Below, one piece after another: positions 33,909-42,430 of a stretch of DNA of 50,785 nt (the first letter of the stretch is position 1; every line of letters begins with the position of its first letter). The position numbers and the translations under genes were made by a program. The stretch is from an uncultured Mediterraneibacter sp. (GTDB lineage Bacteria; Bacillota; Clostridia; Lachnospirales; Lachnospiraceae): positions 1-50,785 of the forward strand of contig CALWTQ010000020.1 of NCBI GenBank assembly GCA_944384505.1. The letters are read 5' to 3'. The notes below the pieces were generated by a model that was not told the origin of the DNA, ran no database searches, and was given only the letters and a program-made list of their open reading frames with translations.

Positions 33909-34496
33909 CTAAACGGTTACGACTGTATTCTTTTTGAGTGTCCTTTTTTTATCAAAGAATTCAGGCTCTTCAGGATGTCCCAGTATGATTCCACAATAGA
34001 CGTCTTCATCTTCCTGAAACCCGGTTCTTTTAAGGAACTTTCTTACTGCTCTGCTCTCTGTCAGCCAGTGGACCTGGTTCACATAACAGGAGCCGATCTG
34101 GTACGCAGTGGCGGCAATCATCATATTCTCAGCAATGCACGCGCAGTCAGCCATACTGTTGCCGTAGTCCTTCTTATTGCAGATCAGAATAAGAACAGGC
34201 GCGCCATAAGTAAAATGATATCCGCCTTCTTTTGATTTCACAATGGATGTGCGGAGGCTCTTATATGTGTCCGGACCTGACTCCATGGCGGCAAATTCAT
34301 CCTCGGCAATTTTTTCGAGTTCCTGTATCAGATTCTGGTTTTGAAATATAATGATCCGCGCTGTTTTACTGTTTCCCCCGCTTGGGGCGTACTGCCCTGC
34401 TTCTGTGATTTCATCTAATATGCGGCTGTCAATAGGAAGTGATTTATATTTTCTGCAGCTTCTGCGTTTTTGAAACAGTTTGATGATCTCGTCCAT
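33909..34496 (-). CDS. Nitroreductase family protein
   Basis: A 195-residue FMN-dependent oxidoreductase of the nitroreductase fold. FMN contacts are in RRSCRKYKS (about 11-19), QYAPSGGNSKTARIIIF and the C-terminal CGIILGHPEEPEF. I start it at ATG 34496 behind AGGAGAATAAAT; the frame from 34556 has no ribosome site. It is the last gene of the beta-glucoside PTS unit. Its role there is unknown; reduction of a quinone, nitro or enone group released from a substrate is one possibility. Confidence 0.88.
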   Translation of the reverse strand: MDEIIKLFQKRRSCRKYKSLPIDSRILDEITEAGQYAPSGGNSKTARIIIFQNQNLIQELEKIAEDEFAAMESGPDTYKSLRTSIVKSKEGGYHFTYGAPVLILICNKKDYGNSMADCACIAENMMIAATAYQIGSCYVNQVHWLTESRAVRKFLKRTGFQEDEDVYCGIILGHPEEPEFFDKKRTLKKNTVVTV

Positions 34497-34552
34497 ATTT
34501 ATTCTCCTGTTCTTATCTCCCATCCTTAAGTTACTGCCCCTGTTGTATGCTG

Positions 34553-35509
34553 TCATTTTCCAGATTCAAGATCCAGGATGCGGAGCAGATTCTCTCTTGT
34601 GATCTTGCGGATTGTATCCTCACTGATCTCATTTTCTCTCAGATATGGAAGAATTGTTTTATAGACCATATCCGGATATCTAGGTTTGCTCTTACTGATA
34701 TATCCCATCCGGTCAAACATTGTATCATGGGACAGGACGATTCTGTCTTCATATCCTTCCCGGAGCAGAGTGAGAAGATTTGCCGCCTTTTCCTCATCGT
34801 CCGGTATGTCCGGGATTGAGAGAATGCCAAACTGATCAAAAGCTGCTGTAAATCCCCTGTCCATGACAAAACGGATCTCATCAAGATTTCTGCAGCTTGT
34901 CATATGTCCGATGATGACCTTTTCGAGCGGCATTTTCATACTCAGCATTAGCTCAGCCTGGGCTTTTGCCATTGTTCCCCTGTCACAGTGCGTCAGTACA
35001 GGGACGCCGCAGGTGAGAGCGGCACGCGCGGCCGCTTTCATAATGACTTGTTCAAGTGGACGTATCCGGCCGTATGATGATGCGGTTTTGACTGCGCCGG
35101 CTCTCACACCGGTATCTCCGAGTCCGTCAGTGATTTCTTTTATGAAAAATCTGGTCAGCTCCTTTTCCAGATCAGTGCAGTATGACATTGCTTTCAAGAT
35201 TGCCAGCATGTTGTCTTCATCTTTGAAAAAACCGGTTGAGCAGACGATAAATACGTCTGTATCCACGGAAATCTTTTTAAGGAGATGAGGATCTCTGCCG
35301 CACTCTGCCGTAGTAGCGTCCACGACAAGGTTTACATTATATTTTTTGATCATATCAATTCGGCTCAGAGCATTCTTATACGCAGTTTTCCGGCTGTAGC
35401 AATTGTCATCGTCTCCGACATACCCCGGCTTTCCAAATGTGATATGTTCGTGAGAAAGCGTATTCATTATTTTTTCAATGCTGACATCTCCGGTGACAGT
35501 CCGGATCAT
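34553..35509 (-). CDS. Phosphotriesterase-family metal-dependent hydrolase
   Basis: A 318-residue amidohydrolase-superfamily barrel. All binuclear metal ligands can be placed: H20 and H22 (SHEH), K141 for carbamylation (GAVKTASSYG), H174 (THCDRG), H202 (GHMTS) and D262 (SHDTM). Related PTE-family proteins include lactonases, among them some that act on phosphorylated sugar lactones in PTS-type operons; the substrate here is unknown. The ATG overlaps the upstream gene's TGA by 4 nt (ATGA), so the two are translationally coupled. Confidence 0.88.
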   Translation of the reverse strand: MIRTVTGDVSIEKIMNTLSHEHITFGKPGYVGDDDNCYSRKTAYKNALSRIDMIKKYNVNLVVDATTAECGRDPHLLKKISVDTDVFIVCSTGFFKDEDNMLAILKAMSYCTDLEKELTRFFIKEITDGLGDTGVRAGAVKTASSYGRIRPLEQVIMKAAARAALTCGVPVLTHCDRGTMAKAQAELMLSMKMPLEKVIIGHMTSCRNLDEIRFVMDRGFTAAFDQFGILSIPDIPDDEEKAANLLTLLREGYEDRIVLSHDTMFDRMGYISKSKPRYPDMVYKTILPYLRENEISEDTIRKITRENLLRILDLESGK

Positions 35510-36498
35510 ATTATCACTTCCGTTTCTCTCTCATAATTCCCAAGGTCGATCAGCCCAAGGTAATAGTTACACCTCTTGATCTTCCATATATTATCCTCTT
35601 TAATAAGATCAATTTCATAGCTGGCGCACGCATGCTCGATATTTACATTTTCATTTGTATATACATAAGGATGTTCCCTTTGTTTATGACCGCACATCCT
35701 GTAGATCTGCATGTGGGCGCTGTCTCCTTGGACAGTAATGCTGTGAACCATGCCGCAGTGTCCCCACTGTCTGTCTTTCTGACGGTGATATTTCAGAGAT
35801 GAAATCCAGCTTCGTTTATCCATCGCGCCCCAGGGCTGGATATCGGCGATTACATCATCTGCCGCAGCCTTTTCCACTTCGTGGAACACAAGATGGTCAA
35901 TGCCAAATGCATATCTGTAAAATGCCTGAGCGATCTTCTCCTCTTCTGTCAATACGTCTTCTGAATCTGGAATACGGAACCATGGGGAATCCAGCTCGCC
36001 GTTAATGCAGGGGAGATGAATCCCCGGCACTGTTTTCGGATGAGGATCTTCGAAGTACCAATGCTCCTGAAATTCGGTAAAGCTGCCTTCTTCAGGGAGC
36101 ACATCCATCCGCATTTCACTGATTCTCCAGCCTTTTTCTCCTTTTTTCCAGTGGTTTGAAAACATCATATTAAACATAAAATACAATGGCGTCTTTTCGC
36201 CGTACCTGCCTGTGAGACACACGATATGGGCGCACTGCTGAGCGTCCGTACTGTTCAGACGGCAGATGTAATTACAGATTCTCGTATGGAAAAAATCGGT
36301 TTGAGGCATATCTTTTATAAAATTGTCTATCCCATATACTGTATGGTTTGAGCCGTCAGTATAAGCTTTGGCTGTGCTGAAATAACACTTGACATCCGGC
36401 TCGAAAATTTCAGCAATGTGTTCTGTGTTTTTGTATTTTATGGATGCTGCAAACTGTTCGAATTTCGCTTTGATTTCATCATAATCCTCTCGTGCCAT
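35506..36498 (-). CDS. Tandem NTF2-fold (SnoaL-like) protein
   Basis: About 330 residues that appear to be two NTF2-like domains. The first (about 5-150) has FEQFAASIKYKNTEHIAEIF and WRISEMRMDV; the second (about 185-325) has AFYRYAFGIDHLVFHEVE and WKIKRCNYYLG. SnoaL-like folds include cyclases, isomerases, dehydratases and non-enzymatic binding proteins, so no reaction can be assigned. ATG 36498 follows GGAAGGGGA by about 6 nt; the frame to 36543 lacks a site. It is coupled to the phosphotriesterase-family gene. Confidence 0.72.
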   Translation of the reverse strand: MAREDYDEIKAKFEQFAASIKYKNTEHIAEIFEPDVKCYFSTAKAYTDGSNHTVYGIDNFIKDMPQTDFFHTRICNYICRLNSTDAQQCAHIVCLTGRYGEKTPLYFMFNMMFSNHWKKGEKGWRISEMRMDVLPEEGSFTEFQEHWYFEDPHPKTVPGIHLPCINGELDSPWFRIPDSEDVLTEEEKIAQAFYRYAFGIDHLVFHEVEKAAADDVIADIQPWGAMDKRSWISSLKYHRQKDRQWGHCGMVHSITVQGDSAHMQIYRMCGHKQREHPYVYTNENVNIEHACASYEIDLIKEDNIWKIKRCNYYLGLIDLGNYERETEVII

Positions 36499-36551
36499 AG
36501 CGATCCCCTTCCTGTGACTGCTTTTTATATCAATTACTGCCAATTGCTGTC

Positions 36552-37946
36552 TTATCTGGCTGCTTTTGAGCCTTTTTTCAGTCCTTTTTTATCCTCATAG
36601 CCGAAGATCAGGGCAAGCACGGCCGCGATTCCTATCGCGAGGACAAGGCCTATGATATAGTAGATAAATGTAGGACCAAAGTATCCCGGGAAGTTCAGTA
36701 CGCCCGCGAAAAGGAATGCAATTACCTGTGTGTGGGTGGCTCCTACAACCGCACCTCCTACTGCTCCGCCGATCACGACGTAGACGTTTAACTTTTTATA
36801 TTTAGTCAGCAGTCCGTAGAGAATCGGTTCTGTCACTCCCGTAAACAATCCGGTCAGGAATCCTGTAAGTGAAAGCTGCTTTAATTCCGGCTGTTTTGCC
36901 TTGATAAATACTGCAAGAGCTACTCCGACCTGAGCATAGGGTCCCATCATCCACATAGGTGTAAAGTAATCATATCCCAGGTTCGAGATGTTGATCAGAA
37001 TAATCGGGATGATACCCCACTGCAGACCGAACATTGCCATGTATCCGCACAGACCGCCGCCGATGATTCCCGCAATCAGCGGATTGAATGTAACAAGGGC
37101 ATTTAATCCGTTTCCAAGGGCTGTGCTTAAATAATTTCCTACAGGGCCGAACACGATGATTGTAAGCGGCACGACAATTACCATGCCTATAAGAGTAATA
37201 ATCAGCGAACGAAGGCTGTCCGGCAGTATCTTAGAAAGTTTATGGTCAATTACAGAGTAAAGCCATACTCCTGCAATTGCCGGTATTACAGTTGATGAAT
37301 ATGTCTGCATGATAACCGGAATCCCGAAGAATGTTACAGCGCCCTCTGCTTCTGCCAGAGCCGTAAATGTGGGATGAATCAATGCAGCTCCGATCATTAC
37401 GGCAACAAACGGGTTCGTGTGGAACTGTTTTGCCGCTGTGTAGGCAAGCAGAACCGGGAAGAAATAGAAAAGGGAGTTGCTTGCCGCGGACAGGATTGCA
37501 TAGGATCCTGACGAGGTATCAAGCCAGCCCATTGTCGAGGCCAGGCTGAGCAGTCCGGTAACAATACCGGAACACATCAGCAGGGGAAGATACGGCGCAA
37601 AGATTCCCGCAATTACATTAAACACCTTGTCGATCGGCCTGCTCTTTTCTTTGGAGCCTTCACTGTCCGCGGTATCAGCTTCTTTATCAGCTGCAGGGGT
37701 CTCCGGCAGCATCGGTGTAAGTTCATTATAAACCTTATTTACCGCGCTGCCTATCACAACCTGGATCTGAGTGCCGTTTCCGAGTACGTTAAGCACTCCG
37801 TTTACTGATTTTAGTTTTTCAATATCTACATGCTCTGAGCTGTTTAATGTAAAACGAAGTCTGGTTGCACAGTGGTATACGTTTTTTACATTTTCTGCAC
37901 CGCCTGCGTATTTGAGCACTTCTTCTGCTGTTTCTTTATATGACAT
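36552..37946 (-). CDS. PTS EIIBC permease, beta-glucoside type
   Basis: A 464-residue phosphotransferase permease that imports and phosphorylates a sugar. The EIIB domain (about 1-80) has the phosphorylated C26 in YHCATRLRF. After a charged linker (about 80-105) the EIIC domain has eight to ten helices with GVTEPILYGLLTKYK, the glucose-superfamily signature. No EIIA domain is fused or encoded nearby, so a shared EIIA must donate phosphate. AGGAGG precedes the ATG, and the start overlaps the upstream GH1 gene by 11 nt. Confidence 0.93.
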   Translation of the reverse strand: MSYKETAEEVLKYAGGAENVKNVYHCATRLRFTLNSSEHVDIEKLKSVNGVLNVLGNGTQIQVVIGSAVNKVYNELTPMLPETPAADKEADTADSEGSKEKSRPIDKVFNVIAGIFAPYLPLLMCSGIVTGLLSLASTMGWLDTSSGSYAILSAASNSLFYFFPVLLAYTAAKQFHTNPFVAVMIGAALIHPTFTALAEAEGAVTFFGIPVIMQTYSSTVIPAIAGVWLYSVIDHKLSKILPDSLRSLIITLIGMVIVVPLTIIVFGPVGNYLSTALGNGLNALVTFNPLIAGIIGGGLCGYMAMFGLQWGIIPIILINISNLGYDYFTPMWMMGPYAQVGVALAVFIKAKQPELKQLSLTGFLTGLFTGVTEPILYGLLTKYKKLNVYVVIGGAVGGAVVGATHTQVIAFLFAGVLNFPGYFGPTFIYYIIGLVLAIGIAAVLALIFGYEDKKGLKKGSKAAR

Positions 37947-39372
37947 TTGTTTCTCCTCCTATCAATTCTCCTCTTGTCCTGATAACTTCTTTATACCAGT
38001 AGAAAGACAGTTTCTTTTTCCGTTCAAGGTGATTTTTATGGTCAACATATATAAATCCATACTGCTTTTCAAAACCGTTCAGCCAGCTTAAAAGATCGAT
38101 CACTGACCAGGCAAAATACCCTTTAATATTAAGCCCTGCCTCATTTCCTTTTTTAACTGCCGCCAGATGTTTCTCAATATATTTGATTCTCGGTACGTCC
38201 ACGATCTCGCCGTCAATAACCAGATCATAATCACCGAGCCCGTTTTCCGTAATATAGATTTTCATATTCGCGTTATATCTGGCATTGATTTTTTCGATGC
38301 CTTCAATAAGGCTCTCCGGTGAAATTTCCCAGCCCCACTTGGTGTACGTCTTATCAGCAGGTTTTACGATCTCATAGTATCCGTCGTAGTAATACTGGCG
38401 TTTCTGCCCTGTATTGGCTTCACGGGAATAATCAATCGAAATGTCCTCTGTGTCTGACGTCTTTTTCACTGCGTTTGGATGATAGTAGTTCAGCCCCAGG
38501 AAATCCGTCAGGGAGGAAGCCTCTTTCAGAGCTGCCATCTCGTCGTCCGTATAATCGAACATCACTCCCCTCGCCCGCATGGAATCCAGACAGTATGCAG
38601 GATATTCACCCCGAAATACCGGATCCAGATGAAGATAATTCTCAAAACAGTCCGCATGTCTGGCAGCGTCTGCGTCCGCCGGATCTGAGGACGCGGGATA
38701 GTTAGGCGCGAATCCATGGGAAAATCCGATTTCTCCGTACTGTTTCAGGCTCTTATATAAGAGTACTGTTTTCGCGTGAGCTGTCATTACATTGTGAAGC
38801 GCCTGAAAAAATCCTTTCTGGTCGTTCTTCCTGCCCGGCGGATGCGCTCCGGTAATATAGCCGAATCTGAGAAAGTATACGGTCTCGTTAAATGTAATCC
38901 AGTGCTTTACTTTTTTCCCGAATCTTTCGAAACAGATACCGGCATAACGGACAAAAGCGTCAATTGTCTCTTTATTGCTCCAGCCGCCTTTTTCCTCAAG
39001 GTACTGAGGAAGATCCCAGTGGTACAGGGTGACAAACGGAACAATTCCGTATTTCAGGCATTCATCAATCAGATTCTCATAAAATTCAATTCCTTTTTCG
39101 TTTATCTGTCCGTCAGGCCCGGGAATAATCCTTGTCCAGGCGATTGAAAAACGGTATGATTCAAGGCCCATTTCCGCCATCAGCCTGACGTCTTCTTTAT
39201 ATCTGTGATAATGATCAATCGCTGTATCTCCGTTTGTATGGTTCAGCGTTTTTCCTTCTATCTTAGAAAATACATCCCAGTTTGATACGCCCTTTCCGTC
39301 TTCGTTATACGCTCCCTCGATCTGGTAAGCTGCAGATGCAGCGCCGAACAGAAAATCATGTTCAAACCTCAA
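37936..39372 (-). CDS. GH1 6-phospho-beta-glucosidase
   Basis: A 478-residue glycoside hydrolase family 1 enzyme. The acid/base glutamate is E163 (TFNE) and the nucleophile E376 (ITENG). The phosphate-binding triad is S429, K436 and Y438 in LLSWLNGFEKQYGF. Ser replaces the Glu used by non-phospho beta-glucosidases, so a 6-phospho substrate delivered by the adjoining PTS is expected. It starts at TTG 39372 with AGGAGG 7 nt upstream, and is the first gene of the five-gene unit. Confidence 0.93.
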   Translation of the reverse strand: MRFEHDFLFGAASAAYQIEGAYNEDGKGVSNWDVFSKIEGKTLNHTNGDTAIDHYHRYKEDVRLMAEMGLESYRFSIAWTRIIPGPDGQINEKGIEFYENLIDECLKYGIVPFVTLYHWDLPQYLEEKGGWSNKETIDAFVRYAGICFERFGKKVKHWITFNETVYFLRFGYITGAHPPGRKNDQKGFFQALHNVMTAHAKTVLLYKSLKQYGEIGFSHGFAPNYPASSDPADADAARHADCFENYLHLDPVFRGEYPAYCLDSMRARGVMFDYTDDEMAALKEASSLTDFLGLNYYHPNAVKKTSDTEDISIDYSREANTGQKRQYYYDGYYEIVKPADKTYTKWGWEISPESLIEGIEKINARYNANMKIYITENGLGDYDLVIDGEIVDVPRIKYIEKHLAAVKKGNEAGLNIKGYFAWSVIDLLSWLNGFEKQYGFIYVDHKNHLERKKKLSFYWYKEVIRTRGELIGGETNVI

Positions 39373-39393
39373 TGAAAGTCCTCCTCTCTGTGA

Positions 39394-39415
39394 TTGACAT
39401 TTGGCGCCTTGTCAA
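39394..39415. promoter_or_regulatory. Candidate operator upstream of the phospho-glucosidase operon
   Basis: TTGACA (39394-39399) and TGTCAA (39410-39415) form a 6-bp dyad with a 10-bp spacer containing GGCGCC. It is 22 bp upstream of the GH1 start and downstream of the AT-rich TATTAT/TATAAA segment (about 39420-39430) that may be the -10. The divergently placed function, an RpiR regulator, is encoded just upstream on the same strand. Confidence 0.45.
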
Positions 39416-39507
39416 CGTAACTTTATAATAAAACTATTTTTGGAAGAAGAAAAGATGTTCAAAGGCTTTAGAAAATTATCAACTTATTTAGAAATTTGTT
39501 ACATGAA

Positions 39508-39551
39508 AAAAACAAGCAACGCACTCTATATAGTGCAAATTGCTTGTTTTT
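39508..39551 (-). terminator. Intrinsic terminator of the RpiR-family gene
   Basis: AAAAACAAGCAA (39508-39519) pairs with TTGCTTGTTTTT (39540-39551), with an inner GCACT/AGTGC stem. Read on the minus strand it ends in a run of seven T. It separates the regulator from the five-gene unit. Confidence 0.9.
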
Positions 39552-39597
39552 AGCGGTGAAAAATATACATAATATACAAAAAATCAAGTAAAATGTG

Positions 39598-40335
39598 TCA
39601 CTGTTCCCGGTTTTTGATAATCTGGGCTTTCTGCGCGATAGATTCCAAAATGTATATCACCGGAACCTGGCTTGTCACATTATACAGACCGGGAAGAACT
39701 TTCATAGGCATATAATATGCAATGTTAAAATCTGAAATGCTGGCCAGAGTACACTGCCGCGTATTTGTAATACTTATAATCGCGGCATTCCCGTTTTTCA
39801 GTCCGACGATCTGCTTGTGCAGTATATTCTGTTCCCCGCTGACAGAAAGGACTATAACGGCTGAATTTGTGTAATCCCCTCCCTCGGTGGGATAGAATGG
39901 ATCGTCAATATAAAATGCCTTAAGTCCGAGATTGGATATATATCTTGCTCCGTACTTTCCCAGTGTACCGCTCGTACCCATTCCGATAAAATAGATGTTC
40001 TGCTTGGAACAGATAATTTCAGCGGCAGTCTGAAGCTGGGCATTGAACTCTCTGCTCTCTGCCTTTTCGAAAAAATCCTGAAGAATCGTAAAATCTTCGA
40101 TTACATCATTTGTTCTGTTATTTTTCACATATTCTTTTAATGAGTATTTGAATTCAGAATATCCTTCGCAGCCGGCTTTATGGCAGAACCTGAGAACGGT
40201 GGTCGTGGATACGTGAAGTTCGTTGGACAGCTCGCGTATCGTCATGTCAATCACCTTCTGGGGATTGCATACAACATAGTTGTATATCAGTATTTCCAGG
40301 TTATTCAGTGACTTTATCATTTCGTAATCAAACAA
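39598..40335 (-). CDS. MurR/RpiR family transcriptional regulator
   Basis: A 245-residue regulator with an N-terminal helix-turn-helix domain (about 1-75, MTIRELSNELHVSTTTVLRFCHKAG) and a C-terminal SIS sugar-phosphate-binding domain (about 105-235, IYFIGMGTSGTLGKYGARY). Such proteins sense phosphosugars, and its position directly before the PTS/phospho-glucosidase unit makes that unit its likely target. TTG 40335 is chosen because AGGAGG lies 7 nt upstream; ATG or GTG upstream in frame would precede that site. Confidence 0.9.
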   Translation of the reverse strand: MFDYEMIKSLNNLEILIYNYVVCNPQKVIDMTIRELSNELHVSTTTVLRFCHKAGCEGYSEFKYSLKEYVKNNRTNDVIEDFTILQDFFEKAESREFNAQLQTAAEIICSKQNIYFIGMGTSGTLGKYGARYISNLGLKAFYIDDPFYPTEGGDYTNSAVIVLSVSGEQNILHKQIVGLKNGNAAIISITNTRQCTLASISDFNIAYYMPMKVLPGLYNVTSQVPVIYILESIAQKAQIIKNREQ

Positions 40336-40419
40336 TGCCGCTCCTCCTTTTGATGTCTGCCGGTTCACTTTAGTCTATTCAGTGTCTGTAAGTTGTTCAT
40401 GCCAAAGGACAGCGCCGGA

Positions 40420-40773
40420 TTAATTCAGCTCTTCCGGTGCGATATCTTTGCCGTCTTTCCAGATTCTCTCAAGGTCATAGAACAGGCGGTTCTCCTTATC
40501 AAACACGTGCACAATGATATCGCCGAAGTCGAGAAGCACCCAGCTTCCTCCGGACTGCCCTTCTCTCTGCTTTAGTTGGAACCCTGCTTTGTGGAGCTTC
40601 TCTTCCACATTATCTACCAGTGCCGTCACCTGGCTTGAGCTGTTTCCGTTGGCGATCAGGAAATAGTCAGCGAGCACGGAGATTCCAGCGATATCAATAA
40701 TTTTGATATCTTCTCCTTTTTTTTCGCTGAGGGCTTCATAGGCAATTTTCGCCATTTCTTTTGACTGGTTCAT
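40420..40773 (-). CDS. rsfS: Ribosomal silencing factor RsfS
   Basis: RsfS binds L14 on the 50S subunit and blocks subunit joining in starvation. The 117-residue protein has the family core DIAGISVLADYFLIANGNSS and the GSWVLLDFGDIIVHVF strand pair. AAGGAGG precedes the ATG. It is the last gene of the obgE-yhbY-nadD-yqeK-rsfS unit, in the conserved order nadD-yqeK-rsfS. Confidence 0.96.
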   Translation of the reverse strand: MNQSKEMAKIAYEALSEKKGEDIKIIDIAGISVLADYFLIANGNSSSQVTALVDNVEEKLHKAGFQLKQREGQSGGSWVLLDFGDIIVHVFDKENRLFYDLERIWKDGKDIAPEELN

Positions 40774-40823
40774 TTCACTCCTCCTTCTCTCGTAGGATAT
40801 ATGTTATCTGTTCTGTGAGAGAC

Positions 40824-41396
40824 TTATCTCTCAGGATTGTAATACTCACATGTGCTTACGGTCATCGGATCTACAGATTTACCTCCGTTTTCCAGATAAC
40901 GGACAGTTCCTTTCGCGGACAGATATACTGCCCGGTCTATATTCTGGAATACAATACTGCGTATTTCCGAAAGTCCCGGGATTTCCTTACGGTTCGGCTC
41001 AATATAGTCCGCGATATAGATGATCTTCTCAAGCAGCGTCATACCCGGTCTTCCTGTTGTGTGATAGGTAATGGCGCTGAGAATCTCAGGATCCGAAATC
41101 TCATACTCATGTTCCGCAAGATATGCGCCAAGCTTCGCGTGCACCAGCGCCGGCATAGACAGCTCAGATTCTGTGAGCTCAATCTGATGCTTTTCGCAGT
41201 ATTTGATCTGATCTTTTGCGGAACAGTATTTCCCGCAGTCATGAAGAAGGCCTGCGGTCAGAGCTTTCTGGAGGTCGGCTCCATAGCACATAGCAAGGGA
41301 GGATGCGGTGTACATCACTCCGATGGTGTGTTCATACCGGTCTTTTTTCAGCTTTTTCGAAATCTCCTTTTTGATTTCTGCCAGCTGTTCATTCAT
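40824..41396 (-). CDS. yqeK: YqeK family HD-domain hydrolase
   Basis: A 190-residue HD-domain protein. The metal ligands are in HTIG, LLHDCGKY, VHAKLGAYLA and TYHTTGR. The family hydrolyses diadenosine tetraphosphate symmetrically to ADP. AAAGGAG lies about 11 nt before the ATG, and the gene follows nadD as in most Firmicutes. Confidence 0.93.
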   Translation of the reverse strand: MNEQLAEIKKEISKKLKKDRYEHTIGVMYTASSLAMCYGADLQKALTAGLLHDCGKYCSAKDQIKYCEKHQIELTESELSMPALVHAKLGAYLAEHEYEISDPEILSAITYHTTGRPGMTLLEKIIYIADYIEPNRKEIPGLSEIRSIVFQNIDRAVYLSAKGTVRYLENGGKSVDPMTVSTCEYYNPER

Positions 41397-41448
41397 CTTT
41401 TCTGACGCTCCTTTCAGGATTCATCTGGTTAAGGTATCGTTTAAAATC

Positions 41449-42063
41449 TTATTTAAGATCCTCCCGGTAAAGATTATTCTTTTTGATATAATCAGCTACA
41501 TCATCAGTGACCATGTACCGGGTACTCAGCCCTTTGGCGGCTCTGGCGCGCAGCGCTGTCGAAGAAATCTCAACGAGCGGCGCCTGCAGAAGCTGGATGG
41601 AGGCGTCATATTTCTTCTCCAGATAAGCGATCTGCTGTTTCATAGATCCGACGTCCTTATCATCCCTCATAGCCGCCAGGATCGTACAGTTTGGGAAAAT
41701 TTTCTCAAAGCATTTCCACTGTTCTATTGTAAAGAGAGAATCCGCTCCCAGGATAAAGTAAAACTCATGTTCCGGATATAGTCTGCGGAATGCTTCTAAT
41801 GTGCTGTACGTATACGAATGTTCTGTCGTCTCTGCTTCATACAGGCAGAGATGGAAATATGGCATATCTTTGATCGCAAGCCGGAGCATCTCTATTCTGT
41901 GATGCAGCGCTTCTTCTGTGTGCTCCGCCTTTTTATGGGGCGGATTGGCATTTGGGAGAAACCAGATCTTGTCCAGATTGAAATCCTCATAGGCAAATTC
42001 CGCCAGGAGAAGATGGCCGATGTGAACAGGATCAAAGGTGCCTCCCATAATTCCGATTTTCAT
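41449..42063 (-). CDS. nadD: Nicotinate-mononucleotide adenylyltransferase NadD
   Basis: NadD adenylates NaMN in NAD synthesis. The 204-residue protein has GGTFDPVHIGH at 7-17 and the C-terminal ISSTALR signature, with GADSLFTIEQWK between. ATG 42063 is chosen because GAGG lies 6 nt upstream; the frame extends to a GTG at 42075. Confidence 0.96.
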   Translation of the reverse strand: MKIGIMGGTFDPVHIGHLLLAEFAYEDFNLDKIWFLPNANPPHKKAEHTEEALHHRIEMLRLAIKDMPYFHLCLYEAETTEHSYTYSTLEAFRRLYPEHEFYFILGADSLFTIEQWKCFEKIFPNCTILAAMRDDKDVGSMKQQIAYLEKKYDASIQLLQAPLVEISSTALRARAAKGLSTRYMVTDDVADYIKKNNLYREDLK

Positions 42064-42123
42064 ATGTTTCCTCACTTTTTCCTCACGGAGTCTGTTTTCT
42101 TAGTATTTCCCTGTTTTCCGGAT

Positions 42124-42417
42124 TTACAGTGGAAGCATGATTTTCTTTTTGTCGTCTTTTCCCTCACGGTAAAGGACGATCTTCTTGCCGATGACCTGAA
42201 CGACCTGAGAGCGTGTGCGCTCTGCGATCAGCTCGGCCAGCTCGCGGGGATCATCCGCACAGTTTTTAAGGACACTGACTTTGATCAGCTCTCTGGCTGC
42301 AAGAGCCTCAGAGATTGCCTCAGTCAGTCCCGGGGTCATACTGGACTTGCCGACCTGGAAGATAGGCTCCATGGTCATAGCAAGACTTTTGAGATATGCG
42401 CGTTGTTTTGTTGTCAT
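42124..42417 (-). CDS. yhbY: YhbY-family RNA-binding protein
   Basis: A 97-residue CRM-domain protein (TTKQRAYLKSLAMTMEPIFQVGK, with GxxG-type loop and a C-terminal QVIGKKIVLYR strand) associated with 50S assembly. AAGGAG is 6 nt before ATG 42417; the upstream in-frame extension overlaps obgE and is unlikely. Confidence 0.94.
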   Translation of the reverse strand: MTTKQRAYLKSLAMTMEPIFQVGKSSMTPGLTEAISEALAARELIKVSVLKNCADDPRELAELIAERTRSQVVQVIGKKIVLYREGKDDKKKIMLPL

Positions 42418-42430
42418 ATACTGCTCCTTA

